A DNA stretch of 64,000 bases from Ceratotherium simum simum. Lineage: Eukaryota; Chordata; Mammalia; Perissodactyla; Rhinocerotidae. The stretch lies in assembly GCF_000283155.1 (NCBI RefSeq), contig NW_004454163.1:19894718-19958717 (forward strand), in the 5' to 3' direction. Each line of letters opens with the position of its first letter. The stretch's first letter is position 1. Shown here one piece after another: positions 52,759 to 64,000 of the stretch. The notes below the pieces were generated by a model that saw only the letters and a list, made by a program, of their open reading frames with translations, was not told the origin of the DNA and ran no database searches. Both the position numbers and the translations under genes were made by a program.

Positions 52759-52865
52759 ATATATTCCCTTTCGATGTCTATAAGGATGCCAACCGTCTTT
52801 ATATGTGAAGGACTACTCTTTATGCTGAGATTATATCCTTGTAAAAATGTCTTCTAAGAAAAAAT

Positions 52866-53167
52866 GGGGGGGCCCCATGGCTTAGCAATTAAGTGAGCAC
52901 GTTCCGCTACTGGCGGCCCGGGTTCGGATCCCGGGCGCGCACCAATGCACTGCTTGCCCAGCCATGCTGAGGTGTCATCCCACATACAGCAACTAGAAGG
53001 ATGTGCAACTATGACATACAACTATCTACTGGGGCTTTGGGGAGAAAAAGGAGGAGGATTGGCAATAGATGTTAGCTCAGGGCCAGTCTTTCTCAGCAAA
53101 AAGAGGAGGATTAGCACGGATGTTAGCTCAGGGCTGATCTTCCTCACAAAAAAAAAAAAAAGAAAGA
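52866..53167 (+). mobile_element. ERE1 SINE, full length
   Basis: An equine tRNA-Ser-derived SINE running from a ggccccatggcttagc head through the GGTTCGGATCCCGGG B-box to the ATGTTAGCTCAGGGC repeats and an A-rich tail. A perfect 14 bp target duplication, aagaaaaaatgggg, flanks it (52856-52869 and 53168-53181). Its left flank and first third are copied at 55077-55278. Confidence 0.93.
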
Positions 53168-53181
53168 AAGAAAAAATGGGG

Positions 53182-54564
53182 ACGTAAATGGCAGTTGGGG
53201 ATTTTTATTGGGGATTTTTATTTAGGGTTAATTTATCTTGGCCAAATTAAAAAAAAAAACAAACTGACAACCTACATCAGCGACTTGTCATCAGATTTTT
53301 TGTTTGTTTTTAGTAGCTCATGAAATCCAAAGTCTGGGAACCACTGGTCTATGTGTTCAGGTTGTGGAACACACCATAGCTTGGAGCATAAGCAGGGTTC
53401 TAGAAACCAGAGATGCTTGCTACTTGGCTGCATGCCTGATTACAACTAAGAAATCCTTTTCTAAGAGAAATGAGCCTATAAACTCATCAAGTGGCTCTAG
53501 ATCCAGCCACTTAACCTCATGCCTGCCATGTGCTAACAGATGATCAAGACAAGAAAATTAAGTCAAAAGTGCAGTGGTCAAACACACTTCAGGAATTCTG
53601 CATGGCCCGTTTACTTCTCATAGGTTCATAATGCTCATCTGCACATTAAAGGTTCCAAAAAGTCCTGCATTTTAAAAATCTGTTTAATCAGAATTTCTCA
53701 ATTATATCCGACTAAGGAGCTATTTTAAAGGAACACAACTTCTGGAGAGGTATTCCTGTTCCGTGAAACATACTTTGGGAAACAAAGGCATAGAGAGAAG
53801 AGCAGTTCAACAAGAGTCAGGAGCCCTCTCTGCTTCTCACTCACACTGTGACCTAGGAAAAAGACACCCTCTTCACCCCAAGGATCAATGTTCCTGCTGT
53901 AGGTTTCCTCTCCAGCCACTTTGCTGGTGCCTTCATGCTACGGTAACACATCTGTTGACCTCTAGTCAACACACTCTGTGAATCAGAAATTCCCATTATC
54001 ACCAAAAGCCTGAATTGAAGAGGAAAAGTAAGATACTCTTACGTTAGCTCACAAAGCAGCATGGCCCGGACTTATGGGGAGGGAGGGCAGTCAAGGAGGC
54101 CAGATTACAACATAGGAGCCAGGCCAGTAATGGAATTCTAGGGAAAGGGAGAATACTCCCTTTACCCTAAGTCAACCCATCTCCTCAAGGTCAAGGCTTA
54201 TACCAGCATTTCCAAGCAAGTATCTGACTCCTATTAAAGTGTAAATCCTACTAGAGGAGGTCCTACAGGTGAAAGGCACGGATGAGCACTCGATAATTTC
54301 TGATAAGCAAGTTTCAGGTCCCTGAATATCTTGGGAAGCAGACTTCCCTCTAGATCCCTTTGCAACATGCTGGGCACATCATCACATGCCATTCAGTCTT
54401 ATTACACTGTATTGACAAAAGCATGAAAGCACATTTTGGCAAGTGTTAAGGCAGACATTTCTACCTAAGTCCCCTAACAGCAGGAGAGGGTAGATGCATA
54501 CTGTTCACCCACTCGAGTTCTGACGGCCATATCTCACTTTATAGTGCATAAGAATTTGAAAGCA
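53182..54564. other. Unassigned intron 1 sequence
   Basis: hAT-like pieces are possible at 53300-53350 and 53640-53790 (aaatctgtttaatcagaatt), too degraded to assign. Confidence 0.45.
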
Positions 54565-55063
54565 TGCCCAACTTTAGTCATCAGGGAAATGCAAATTAAA
54601 AACACAAGATACCACTATATACCACCGTGAAATACACTCAGCAGAATAGCTAAAACAAAAAAGACAAAAGCAAGCATTGGCAAGGATGGGAAACAATCTG
54701 AGTTTTCATACACTGTTCATGGAAGTATGAATGGGTACAACCACTGGAAAACTATTTGGCAGTATCTATGGCTGAATACAACATCCCCTATGACACAGTA
54801 ATTCCACTCCGAGATAAGTACCCAAACAAAATGCACACATACGTTTACCAAGACAGGTACAAGACTACTCCCTGCAGCATTTTTTTAATTGCCTACAATT
54901 GGAAATAACCCAAATATCCATCAATACTGAATGGGCAAATAAATTCCAGGATATTTACACTGTAGTATACCATACAGCAATGATAATGAAGAAACTACAA
55001 CCACATGCAACAAGGATAAATCCCAAATATAATATTGAGTGAAAGAATCCAGATATATATATA
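54565..55063 (+). mobile_element. LINE-1 3' fragment, left part
   Basis: Degenerate ORF2 end (gggaaatgcaaattaaaaac, ccaaatatccatcaat, aatattgagtgaaagaatcc). The element continues at 55279 after the 55077-55278 insertion. Confidence 0.85.
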
Positions 55064-55080
55064 TATCCAGGGATATATAT
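55052..55080 (+). repeat. (AT)n tracts at the insertion junction
   Basis: agatatatatatatatccag followed by ggatatatatat, within the L1 at the left border of the duplicated block. Confidence 0.85.
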
Positions 55081-55278
55081 ATTCCCTTTTGATGTCTATA
55101 AGGACGCCAACTGTCTTTATATGTGAAGGACTACTCTTTATGCTGAGATTATGTCCTTGTAAAAATGTCTTCTAAGGAAAAGCGGGGGCCGGCCCCGTGG
55201 CTTAGCAGTTAAGGTGAGCACGCTCCACTACTGGTGGCCTGGGTTCGGATCCCGGGCGCACACCAATGCACCACTTGC
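55077..55278 (+). repeat. Duplicate of 52759-52957 inserted into an L1 fragment
   Basis: About 108 bp of non-repeat flank plus the ERE head match 52759-52957 in the same orientation with roughly 90 percent identity and only small indels. L1 3' sequence resumes immediately on both sides (to about 55063 and from 55279). The left junction lies in an (AT)n tract shared with the source (atatattccc), suggesting microhomology. Confidence 0.9.
55185..55278 (+). mobile_element. ERE1 SINE, 3'-truncated head only
   Basis: The first ~94 bases of an ERE, including the GGCCGGCCCCGTGGCTTAGC head and the B-box, stop abruptly at accacttgc. There is no body, tail or target duplication. Retrotransposition truncates the 5' end, not the 3' end, so this piece came with the larger duplicated block described for 55077-55278. 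Confidence 0.9.
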
Positions 55279-55545
55279 ATACACACTAAATTATTCCATT
55301 CGTATCGACTTCAAAAATAGGCAAAGGTAAGCAGTGGTGTTAGAAGTCAAGATACAGTTACTCTTGGAAAGGGTAGAGCAACTGCCAGGGCTCACAAAGG
55401 AAGTTTCCGAGATGATAGTAAGTTCTGCATCTTGTTCAGGGGCTGGTCACAGGGGTGGGTTCAAAATGTGACAGCACATCAAGTTGTACACTTATGATTT
55501 ATGTATTTTTATGAATGTGTTTTATTTCAATAAAATGTTTGCTAA
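55279..55545 (+). mobile_element. LINE-1 3' fragment, right part
   Basis: Continuation of the L1 at 54565: attattccattcgtatcga, caaaaataggcaaag, ggtgttagaagtcaagatac and the tgtacacttatgatttatg 3' UTR end followed by ttcaataaaatg. Confidence 0.83.
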
Positions 55546-56280
55546 AGGAGTTAGTGAATTTTGCATTCTGTTGTACAACCTCTCCGCATTTGTGTCTATG
55601 TTGTTTCAGCTTTCCCCAAAATCTTTCACTAAAATTCACATTCTAGGAAAACGTGCCACACTCAGCCTGTGGCTTCTTTTCCTCCACACATGCTGCCGCA
55701 CACCCTCCAGGTATGAGAAGGTGGGGGTAACAGAATCCACCTGTGGGTCCCCTTGGACCAATCACTGTCTTCCTTCCTCCACTTACAAGCTAGAAGCTCT
55801 GCCTGATGAAAGCCCTCTTAATTTCCTTCCCTCTGGGCACAGCCCTCTCTCTAGCCCTGGGATAGAGAAATCACATTCACTTTTAAATACCCGCCAGTCT
55901 TACTGGCACTGAAGACCACGAATGGAGGATTGCATGAATGGCTGCCACCTCTTCTGTACAGCCATTTGCTACTCTCCCAGGTCCCTGGAGAAGCCAGGCC
56001 TCAAAGGAGCTGGCATTGAGAGAAGGCGTGGGACATGCATGAGCCTCTGTACCAGTGGAATCAGATTAAGTGTGGGGCAAAGCATCTGCTATTTCACCCC
56101 TGAGCAATGGCCCAGTTGGGGAGTCTCTAAGGGAATACCTTCCCTCAGTTCCGTCTGGGTGAGTCTGCATTAGGCAGACAGAGGGAGAAGGAACTGGAGA
56201 GTGTCTCAGCAAGCTATGGGGAGCAATCTGACACTACAGAGGTTTGATATTGGTCAACCAGATTACCCACACTTAACCAC

Positions 56281-56615
56281 CTACTATAGACTGAATGTTT
56301 GTTCCCCCCAAATTCATATGTTAAGTTCTAACACCCAATATGATGGTATTTGAAGGTGGGGCCTGTGGGAGGTGATTAAGTCATGAGGGTGGAGCCCTCA
56401 TGAACAAGATCAGTGCCCTTACTCCCTTGGCCCTTCCGCCATGTGAGGCCACTGCAAGGTGACTGCCAACCAGGAAACAGGTCCTCACCAGACACCAAAT
56501 CTGCCAGTGCCTTAAGCTAGGACTTCCCAGCTCCTAGAACCGTGAGAAATAAATGTTTGTTGTTTAAGCCACCCAGTCCACGATATTCTGGTACGGCAGC
56601 CCGAAAGATTGAAGA
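56281..56615 (+). mobile_element. MLT1-type MaLR solo LTR
   Basis: actgaatgtttgttcccccc, gaaggtggggcctgtgggag, gtgagaaataaatgtttgtt and ttgtttaagccacccagtcc are the order of an ERVL-MaLR LTR, including its AATAAA signal. No internal coding sequence is present. Confidence 0.85.
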
Positions 56616-59260
56616 TGCCACCCTTTCTCAAAGGCTCTGCAACTAGGCTCAAGGAGGAAATTTGTGAAGGAGGGAGGAGATAACACCCTCACCAGGAAAG
56701 CCCATCAAGGCATCTACCTTCATCTGAGCAAACCTGCTAAAGAGCCTCTCCTAACTTCTACACCTGTTTCTCCACCTGTCCTTCCAATGCTCTCAATGCA
56801 CATGTTACCCCAAAGTAGACATTTTCATAAAGTATGTGGTGGAAACCAATGGTGACTTGCTCCACAACTGCCCTCAAGACTCATGGTTTGATGAGAGGCC
56901 TGCAGACCTCTACATGTCATTTACAGGCCGGCCACATTCAACAGAAGTATCCTGAATATTAAGCAGTAGAATGAGACAATGGGAAGAGGGACAAAGTGAA
57001 AAAAAGACTACTTCGTTAAAATCCTCATTGGAATTGTGCTGAACAGTAACTACTTATGGAACATTTGCTATATACAAAGCACTGTGCAAGACACAAGGAT
57101 GAACCATATTCCCATGCTAAGAGCAAGCTACAACAGGCGTGGGGGCAAAGCCCTCCCACTCAATGTGATGAGGTGTCCCTGCAGCAGGGAGGAGAGTATC
57201 CAAGGGGTCGTTGGTCACCTGAGTCACTTGTCTGCCCATCCCACCCTGTCCAAGGGCCTACATCTCAGGTTGGGTGTTTCTTTAAAACACTGAATTTGAT
57301 CATTAAACCTAAAAATGATGAGGAGGTGGGAGCTAAGAAAAATATTTTCATGAGCTAGTAGCAAGCTAAACTTGGAAGAAAGTCATGAGTCACCGGAGAC
57401 TCAGACATGCCTTCCAAGAAAGCATCCGCTCTGTATTCTCAAGTGGCTTTGCCAGCATTCCTTTCCTCCTCCTCCACCTCTCAACAGGCCAACAAAGCCA
57501 GCATTTAGTCAGCCTCTTCAGTTCCCTCCACTGGGGCCAGCAGCCCTCGGGATAAAGTATCCAACCTACAGTCACCAGGGATTGGCTGGCAGTGCTGGGT
57601 GAAGACGACCTATCCCCAGAGCCTAAGGGACCCTCAGGTCCATTCTTCCAAATGGGAGGATCCTCAACCCTTAGGAAAACGAAGACCCGCTATTTTTAAA
57701 CAACTTGCCAACAGCCAACAAAAGCTAACTGATGGCTCAGGATGCTGCCAGCTGATTCGCATACTTAACACACAGGTGATTCATCCACCAGGTACCGTAA
57801 AGGTGGTGGGAAAGGGGGAAAAGAAACCATGAGAAAAACATCCTCATTGTGAAGGTGTACAATCCCTGCACTGCAATAATGTTAAAAAGCTCTCTCCAAA
57901 ATGAAGAGTGACCATAATCTAGGGCTGGTTTGGGGGTTTTCTTCTTGACCAAAGTGCACAAAGCAGGTGTCCTGGGACGGAAAGACTCATATGGGGAAAA
58001 AAAGCCTTATTTATGGGCAGTTTTTTTCAGTGCAAATAATATTTAATATACTGACTCATACAGGCAACTTCCTCTATCCTCCGTCTGTCATGTAAGCTTT
58101 GATAGAAAATAAAACCCAGAATCTGGAAATTCTCAATTGTATACAAAGAAGCAACTGTGGAAGGGAGGCTAGTGTAGTGGCCCCTTTTGCCCCGTTAGCT
58201 CTTATTCCACGTTTCCTAAATTCTTGGTTATCCAGCTTGAAATTTTACCATAATGGGATTCGTTTGGTTTAACAATATGCTTTTCTAAAAATGCAAATAT
58301 ACCTCTAAGAGGGACATGGTACATTGGCGATTCACACCCTTCCAACAAATCAGTCCAGTGCCATCTGGAGAAAAACAGTTGAGAGCAGCTGCTCAGAGGA
58401 GACGTCTTTTTACCACGGTCAAGGCAACCTCAGGTGTGATGGCACTCGGGGCTCACAAAGGCACCAAGGGCTGGAGGAGGTTTGAAAAGAGGGTCAAATA
58501 TAGCAGGAGGTAGGCAAATGCCAGACATCAAGTCACCCCTCAACCATGAACCATATACCCCATACCCCAATGTTAGCGTACTCCAGGATCCAGGCCTCCC
58601 TCAGCCTCACACAGGGAATATTATAGCTCAAGTGTGTTATGGACCAAACAGGTTCACCTAGAAACAGCCACCCACAAAAAGATTATTTCTAGAGGGAAAC
58701 TGCATCCTAAAACTCCAAATACACAAAGAATTTTTTATAACAATCTATTGATATTATTAGGGGCTACCTGCATTTATAATGCATTCTTGAAAACTGAAAC
58801 CAACTCAGATCAAGAGCCTCACTCTTTACTACACTTAAAGTGAGGACTGTGAGCAGATAGGTGAAAAATGCTGATATCACACAGAACTTATTCTGAGCCC
58901 CAATCCTTCCTACCTCAAGGGAATGTTTGGCCTGATATTAACTGTAGGATTAGGACTTAAATTTCACACACAGATATGCTCCCCAACTTCTGCACCTCCT
59001 AAGAGCTGAGCCCATTAGTCACTGAGGTTCATTCTACTTGAGCTAAAAACTTGAAGCTATCACCCCAACACAGTAGAAATATTTTCAGATTTGAGGAAGA
59101 AAAACCAGTTTGGGGAGGCGTGTTGCGTGTGACATGTGGACATCAGAGCACTGGAGATGCAAAGACAAAGCAGAGAATTCAATGCTTTTGGGGGACATTA
59201 ACTTCACTTTAATTCACAGCATTAGAGGGCTTTCCTACATCTGGCCAGCCATTCTGCAAA
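56616..59260. other. Unassigned intron 1 sequence
   Basis: 2.6 kb with no recognised gene or repeat; frames up to 100 codons lack known domains. 55546-56280 and 59475-60182 are also unassigned. Confidence 0.5.
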
Positions 59261-59262
59261 TA

Positions 59263-59472
59263 CAGTCATACGTTGCTTAATGATGGGAATACTTTCTGAG
59301 AAATGCGTTATTAGGCGATTTCATCATTATGTGAACATTAAAGCGAGTACTTACACAAACCTAGATGGTATAGCCTACTACACACGTAGGCTCTATGGTA
59401 CTAATCTTATGGGACCACCATCATATATGCAGTCCATCGTTGACTGAAATGTCATTATGTGGTGCACGGCTG
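59263..59472. mobile_element. MER2-type Tigger (Tc1/mariner) element, internally deleted
   Basis: Terminal inverted repeats cagtcatacgttgcttaatg and the complement of cattatgtggtgcacggctg are flanked by TA dinucleotides (59261-59262, 59473-59474), the mariner target. The body keeps caaacctagatggtatagcc and cttatgggaccaccatcata. About 210 bp against the usual 345 bp, so roughly 135 bp are lost. Confidence 0.85.
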
Positions 59473-60182
59473 TACACAAGCTCAGTTACAAGGTTGGTCC
59501 TGTGGGAGACCAAAATTGGCCACCTCAAAATATGTCCTTTTACTTTGGTTATTTTATCAATACACTGGGAGGGTCCTTGCTAAGACCAAACATTTACATT
59601 TATAAGGGAAATCTCCACTTGTAAAGGTATCTCCCTCTCTGTACCAGGAAGAAGGAGGAATGACCTTATCTCTAGAAACTCTTATCAGTGCGGAAGCAAG
59701 GACTTAAATCTGCATACCCGATTACTGTGCTTTCTGGTAATCTCTCATAGCTGACTCCCCCACCCCCAATATCCTCTCCTGTCTACCTGAACATGCTACT
59801 TAAATTGAAAACCTCTGCCATTTGTCAAGAAACTCAGTTTCCCTGGTTTCTCTCATGTATACGTGTTATAAAGCTTTGATTTTCTCCTGCTACTCAGTAT
59901 CATGTCAATTTAATCTGTAACCTAACCAGAAAGCACCCAGAGTGGGTAGAGGACACTGTTCCTCTCCGTCAGTCCCCAAGGCTATATACTGCTGGGGGTG
60001 GGGAGAGGTACACTCTTTAGTGGGAATCACCACCCTGATCCTCAAGACCATCAGGGATCTCAAAGTCATTCACCCTCAGGCACACCACTCCAGTCCACTA
60101 TGAGGGAGATTTACAATTAAAAGTGAATTACACAATACGATTTTGTCATTTCCCTGAACAACTGCCACGGAAGTGTCACAAT

Positions 60183-60440
60183 AAAACTGACTCTGGAGCC
60201 AGACAGCCTGCCATGTAGTTACTGTGTGACTCGGGCCAGTTACACAACCTCCCTGGGCCTCAGTTTATCATCGGCTCCCTCCCATAGGGTAGATGGGAGA
60301 ATTCTATGACATATGTAGAGTTTTTAGACAATATCTGACATCTATTAGCTAGCACTTAGCAGTGGCACATATCTTCCACTTGAGCCTCAATTTTCTCATC
60401 TGTAAAATGAGGGGAGGGAAACAAGAGAAGATCTGTTGCT
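60183..60440 (+). mobile_element. MIR SINE, possibly two pieces
   Basis: gactctggagccagacagcc, actgtgtgactcgggccagt and ctgggcctcagtttatc form a MIR. A second MIR-like end (cctcaattttctcatctgta) follows at 60390. Confidence 0.8.
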
Positions 60441-60939
60441 TTTAGTCCTTTATTCAGGATGAATCAAGTGTCAGTTCCGACAGAGTGGAATATTGGTTCT
60501 CACTTAGCTTTCTCTTTCTGGGTTATATTCAGTTTTTTTAAAGTCTCTGCTCTAACCATTTTTATTGTTCTCTCTGGACTGTTAGGTTTTCTATCCCTCA
60601 CAGTGCATTGGTAAATACAAAAACGTGTTCACAGGGAATCTAAACCACATCATCTGAGAGTGGAGAAGGCCTGGAAAGGAACTGCCTACTCAGTGTTCAA
60701 ATCCCTTCTTCTGAGTATCTGGCAGGAAGATGATTACCCAGTTTGGACTTAAATACCCTCAGGGCTGGGGAACTCATCACTCACATAGCAGCTGTTTGCG
60801 GTGCTGGAGACTTCCAAAGTTCTTTATGCTCCTACCTTCTGGCAACTTGTGACCAAATCTCTACTGCCAGAGAATCTTGATGCTTGCCGTGATGGTGATG
60901 ACAACAGAACTGGTTTATAGTTTGGATGACTTTAAAAGG

Positions 60940-61130
60940 TTTTCTAGTTTAAACCTTAGAATTCCTCTGAGAAGTAAGTAGGATAGGTATTATTCCACCT
61001 CTGGCAAAATAAAGGGGTTGAGGAGGGGGGAGGGCTCAGCGAGTTTAAGTGACTTTGCTCACTTTTCTCATGAAACTAGAGTCAGGAACTAGGACTCCTG
61101 GAACCAGGTCTTCTAACTCCAAGTCGGGGC
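60940..61130 (-). mobile_element. MIR SINE, inverted
   Basis: ataggtattattccacctct, gagtttaagtgactttgctc and ggaactaggactcctggaac match reverse-complement MIR. Confidence 0.65.
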
Positions 61131-62867
61131 TTCCAGTCCATTTTTACCCACCTCCCAGTTCAGAAGCATGAACTGCCGAAGTTACCCCTGCATGTAATGA
61201 ATAACCATCAACAGTTCTCTCAGCCCTTCCTGCTCATTCTGTCTAGGTAATTCCTCTTGAGTGGTTAGCAGTGGGTCTTCCAACAAACGAACAGCTTGGC
61301 ACGTTAGTTGAATTAGGAAACCAAAAGCATAACAAAAAACACATTCGCACATCATATAGTCTTTAGAACTTCATAAACTCTGATCTAAATCTGAAACATC
61401 TAGAGTAATGATTAGCTAATAATCAGCCCCATCTCCACTCCCAGGCTAAACTAAGAATATTTTATCCAGTTACTTTTCCAAAGGACAGCAGCCATTCACC
61501 TATCACCACCTTCTTGAGATTACACATAATATGAAATTGAGATAATCAAACTGGTTAAAACTTTAAGTTATATGGTGATCTAACCAGCCATAAAAGTGTG
61601 CAAAGATCACTTAACACACATAGGCTGTTCATGACAGAGCTGTCACCCCACAGGGAAGGGCAACCACTCACAATAAGATAGAAACCTGCCTTGTTTTAAG
61701 TTCATTTTTGAGAAGTTCTATTGCTCATTTCAGCTTTGATCACTGTAACAGTTAACACAGTAGACGTGAGGGGGGAAGAGAGAGGACCCAATTATCTTCT
61801 CCATCCACCCCACCCTACAAACCGCAACGTCCCCAGAAATGCTTCGGCTACCTTTCTGTGGGAGTGTGGTCCTTTTTACTTGTCGGAAGTCTTTGGGATG
61901 CTGCAGTGTTTGAGCTGACAGCGAAGTGCTTCCCATCACAATGGAGGAAGGAAGAGGAGGAGAGCCCTGTAAACCATATACTATGTGCTCCTAATGGTGC
62001 AACGAAAGGGGCAGTGGCCACCTGCCCTGGGGAAGCTGAGGAAAGCAGCCAGGCATTATAAGAAGCACATGGGTTTCAGATCACAACTTCAAGATCTCCT
62101 TCAAAGGAAGGAGCAGCTCCTCCACAGCTGCTCCCAGGAAACTCTTTCCAGGTGGAGGTTTCTTTCCAGGCTCTTTGTTATTACTTTTTTAAACCTAATA
62201 AATCATATTTTACTCTCAGCATACAAGGAGAAGGTCTCATCCCCATCCTGATTAACAATGCCCTATTAATAAAACATTCTTAGATCCATTAATTCAAATA
62301 AATATTTAAGCACTAATGTGGCAGGTGCCAGGACAGATGCATGGACAATTAAGTCATGGTTCCTAGTCCTCAGAGGCACCAAGTCAAGCCGACTAGCACT
62401 TCCCAATGCTTGGCCATCTCTCCTCAGCCCTCTGGGCTCATACACAGTGCCTATGTTGTGAATATCTATTAAACGATCTTGTGAGAGGCCCACTGGTACT
62501 GTATGGATGTTAATAGAGATTCTCCTTAAAGAGATGTTAAAACATTGACATAACCAGCCAGGCCCTAAATGTTATCCGGCTATCCTGTGCTCAGGACAGA
62601 GCTTGACTAACACATGCAATAGGCAGTCAACATCAATGTGGCTGGAAAATGATAATTTTACAAAACATTCTAGGTCTGAGTATAATGGGATGACATGGTG
62701 GAATGGAAAGAAAGGTGGGGCAGGAGCCATGTCATCTGGGTTCTAATCTCTGGCACAGAAGTGTGACCCTTATCAAGTCTCTACTTAACTTCTCAGTGAG
62801 GTCCACTAAACTTAATTCTGCTGACCTCTGGTACATCACTGCCTTTTCTTTGTTAAAAAATTTAATT
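61131..62867. other. Unassigned intron 1 sequence
   Basis: No gene recognised. A weak reverse-complement L2-like end is possible near 62285-62330. The last 500 bases of the window (63501-64000) are also unassigned. Confidence 0.5.
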
Positions 62868-63277
62868 ATAAACTATTGCAGACTTTTTTTTTTGTTTTTA
62901 AGTACAGAGGAGTTACAGCCAACAGCCATATCCCCAACGAACAGTTTTAACATATTTTATAGCCTATTCCAACTCACGTTAGATTTTTTAAAACAAATTT
63001 AAAGTTGCTGTTGAGGGTTCCTTCCCAATGTAATTGCCCTCCCTCTACCCCAAAATATAGCCATTACCTTGACAGTGGAGCGATTCCCTCACATCCATGT
63101 TTGTGTACCATGACTACATACGTATATATGCCCATAAATATACAATACTGTTTGACTGCATACTTCAGATAAATGGTAGCATATACCACATATTCCATAA
63201 TTTTCTTTTCCACTCACCATTGATATTTATCCTTGTTGATACAACATGTAAATCTGGTTCACTCATTTCAGTATTCC

Positions 63278-63311
<34 letters not shown>

Positions 63312-63335
63312 CCATTGTTTATCCACTCTCCTATT
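62868..63335 (-). mobile_element. LINE-1 3' UTR fragment, inverted, with (GT)n
   Basis: Reverse complement of an L1 3' end (agtacagaggagttacagc, tgcatacttcagataaatgg, ttgtttatccactctcc). A (GT)n microsatellite of about 15 units has grown in it at 63279-63308. Confidence 0.65.
63279..63308 (+). repeat. (GT)n microsatellite
   Basis: About 15 GT units inside the inverted L1 fragment. Confidence 0.95.
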
Positions 63336-63349
63336 GGTAGGCCTTGATA

Positions 63350-63500
63350 AGCATTCATTCACTTGTTAATTCATCAAGTATTACTCGGAATCTACTATGT
63401 GTGTCATAGACCATGCAGGTACTAGAGACCTAAAGAAAAATTATATAATTCCTGCCTTCAGGGCAAAGATAAAGAGCTCCTTTGTGGAATGCCAAGGTTG
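63350..63500 (-). mobile_element. L2 LINE 3' end, inverted
   Basis: cattcattcacttgttaatt, atctactatgtgtgtc and agagacctaaag read as a degraded reverse-complement L2 end. Confidence 0.55.
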
Positions 63501-64000
63501 GGGAAATCTCACTGACTATGCCAGTAGTCAGTTGGATATTTACGTCCAGAGCTCAGGAAGTGAGCAAAGGCCTTAGAAATGAGCCCAGAAGTCTTATGCT
63601 TATAGGTGGAGGTCAAAGCCATGAGAGCAGATGAGCGGGCAACAAGGACACGTGTGACTAGGTAAACCACAGGAACAGGAGAGATGAAAATAGATTGTTG
63701 TTTTTATGCCACTAAATGTTGGGGTGGTTATGCAGCAACAGATAACCCAAACAGATCACTCTCCCAACATCCCCAAATCAGACTGACTGGGAGCAGCAGC
63801 CCTCTAGAGCAAATCGTGCAAGAGATCCCCAGTGATAGCACACCAGGAACTTCTAGTGTGTCTGACAGCTGTGAACAATACAACCACCACGCATCGACGT
63901 TACCCCCACCCCATGACATCACGTGGTCACGGACACCCCGTGGTATTTCAGCTTTCTCCCAGCATCCTGAGAGCGCCTTCCTTAAGCTACAGCCAGGTAG

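Larger units (their letters stand above)
33837..64000 (-). other. MYO5B: MYO5B intron 1 (partial, at least 30 kb)
   Basis: Sequence upstream of exon 2 on the minus strand. No first exon, CpG island or MSVGELYSQ-type start exon is visible up to the window edge, so the promoter lies outside. The interval holds the ADAD1-type pseudogene, L2, MIR, hAT, Tigger and MaLR repeats, ERE SINEs and the duplicated insertion at 55077-55278. That the whole interval is a single intron is inferred from the gene's known large first intron. Confidence 0.8.

Noticed and set aside
52945..53187. 80-codon frame, similar to frames at 22981 and 12633
   Set aside because: These frames share residues only because each reads through an ERE SINE.
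55185..55278. tRNA gene candidate from the A-box and B-box-like sequence
   Set aside because: The tRNA-like part belongs to the ERE SINE head and does not fold as a complete tRNA.
33837..64000. Search for MYO5B exon 1 or a CpG-island promoter
   Set aside because: No CpG-rich block or matching start exon was seen; the small CpG cluster at 34803-34818 is a microsatellite.

Overview
This 64 kb window is mammalian nuclear DNA, almost certainly from an equid or other perissodactyl. It holds several copies of the tRNA-derived ERE SINE (the G-GCCGGCCCC-GTGGCTTAGC head), a family typical of the horse lineage, plus pan-mammalian MIR, L2, old L1, hAT, Tigger and MaLR repeats. There is no operon structure, no bacterial gene density and no virus-like or phage-like gene set. 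Most open frames are chance frames or repeat relics.

The one real protein-coding gene is MYO5B (unconventional myosin Vb), read on the minus strand. Three consecutive internal coding exons are visible: exon 2 at 33726-33836, exon 3 at 22044-22215 and exon 4 at 18151-18295. They have canonical splice sites and matching phases. Joined, they give 428 nt of continuous frame covering the N-terminal SH3-like region and the start of the motor domain, up to just before the P-loop. The window is therefore part of intron 1 (33837-64000), intron 2 (22216-33725), intron 3 (18296-22043) and part of intron 4 (1-18150). Exon 1, the promoter and the P-loop exon lie outside it.

The introns carry a layered repeat record. 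Seven ERE SINE copies are seen, four with clear target-site duplications. There are L1 3' ends, L2 and MIR fragments, hAT and Tigger DNA-transposon remnants, and one MLT1-type LTR. A broken plus-strand processed pseudogene of ADAD1 lies in intron 1 at about 42158-42628.

The most unusual structure is at 55077-55278. A roughly 200 bp copy of 52759-52957, made of unique flank plus the 5' third of an ERE, sits inside an L1 fragment. This looks like a templated or duplicative insertion and not ordinary retrotransposition. One strong CTCF-like motif lies in intron 2. I found no undescribed gene system in the window.
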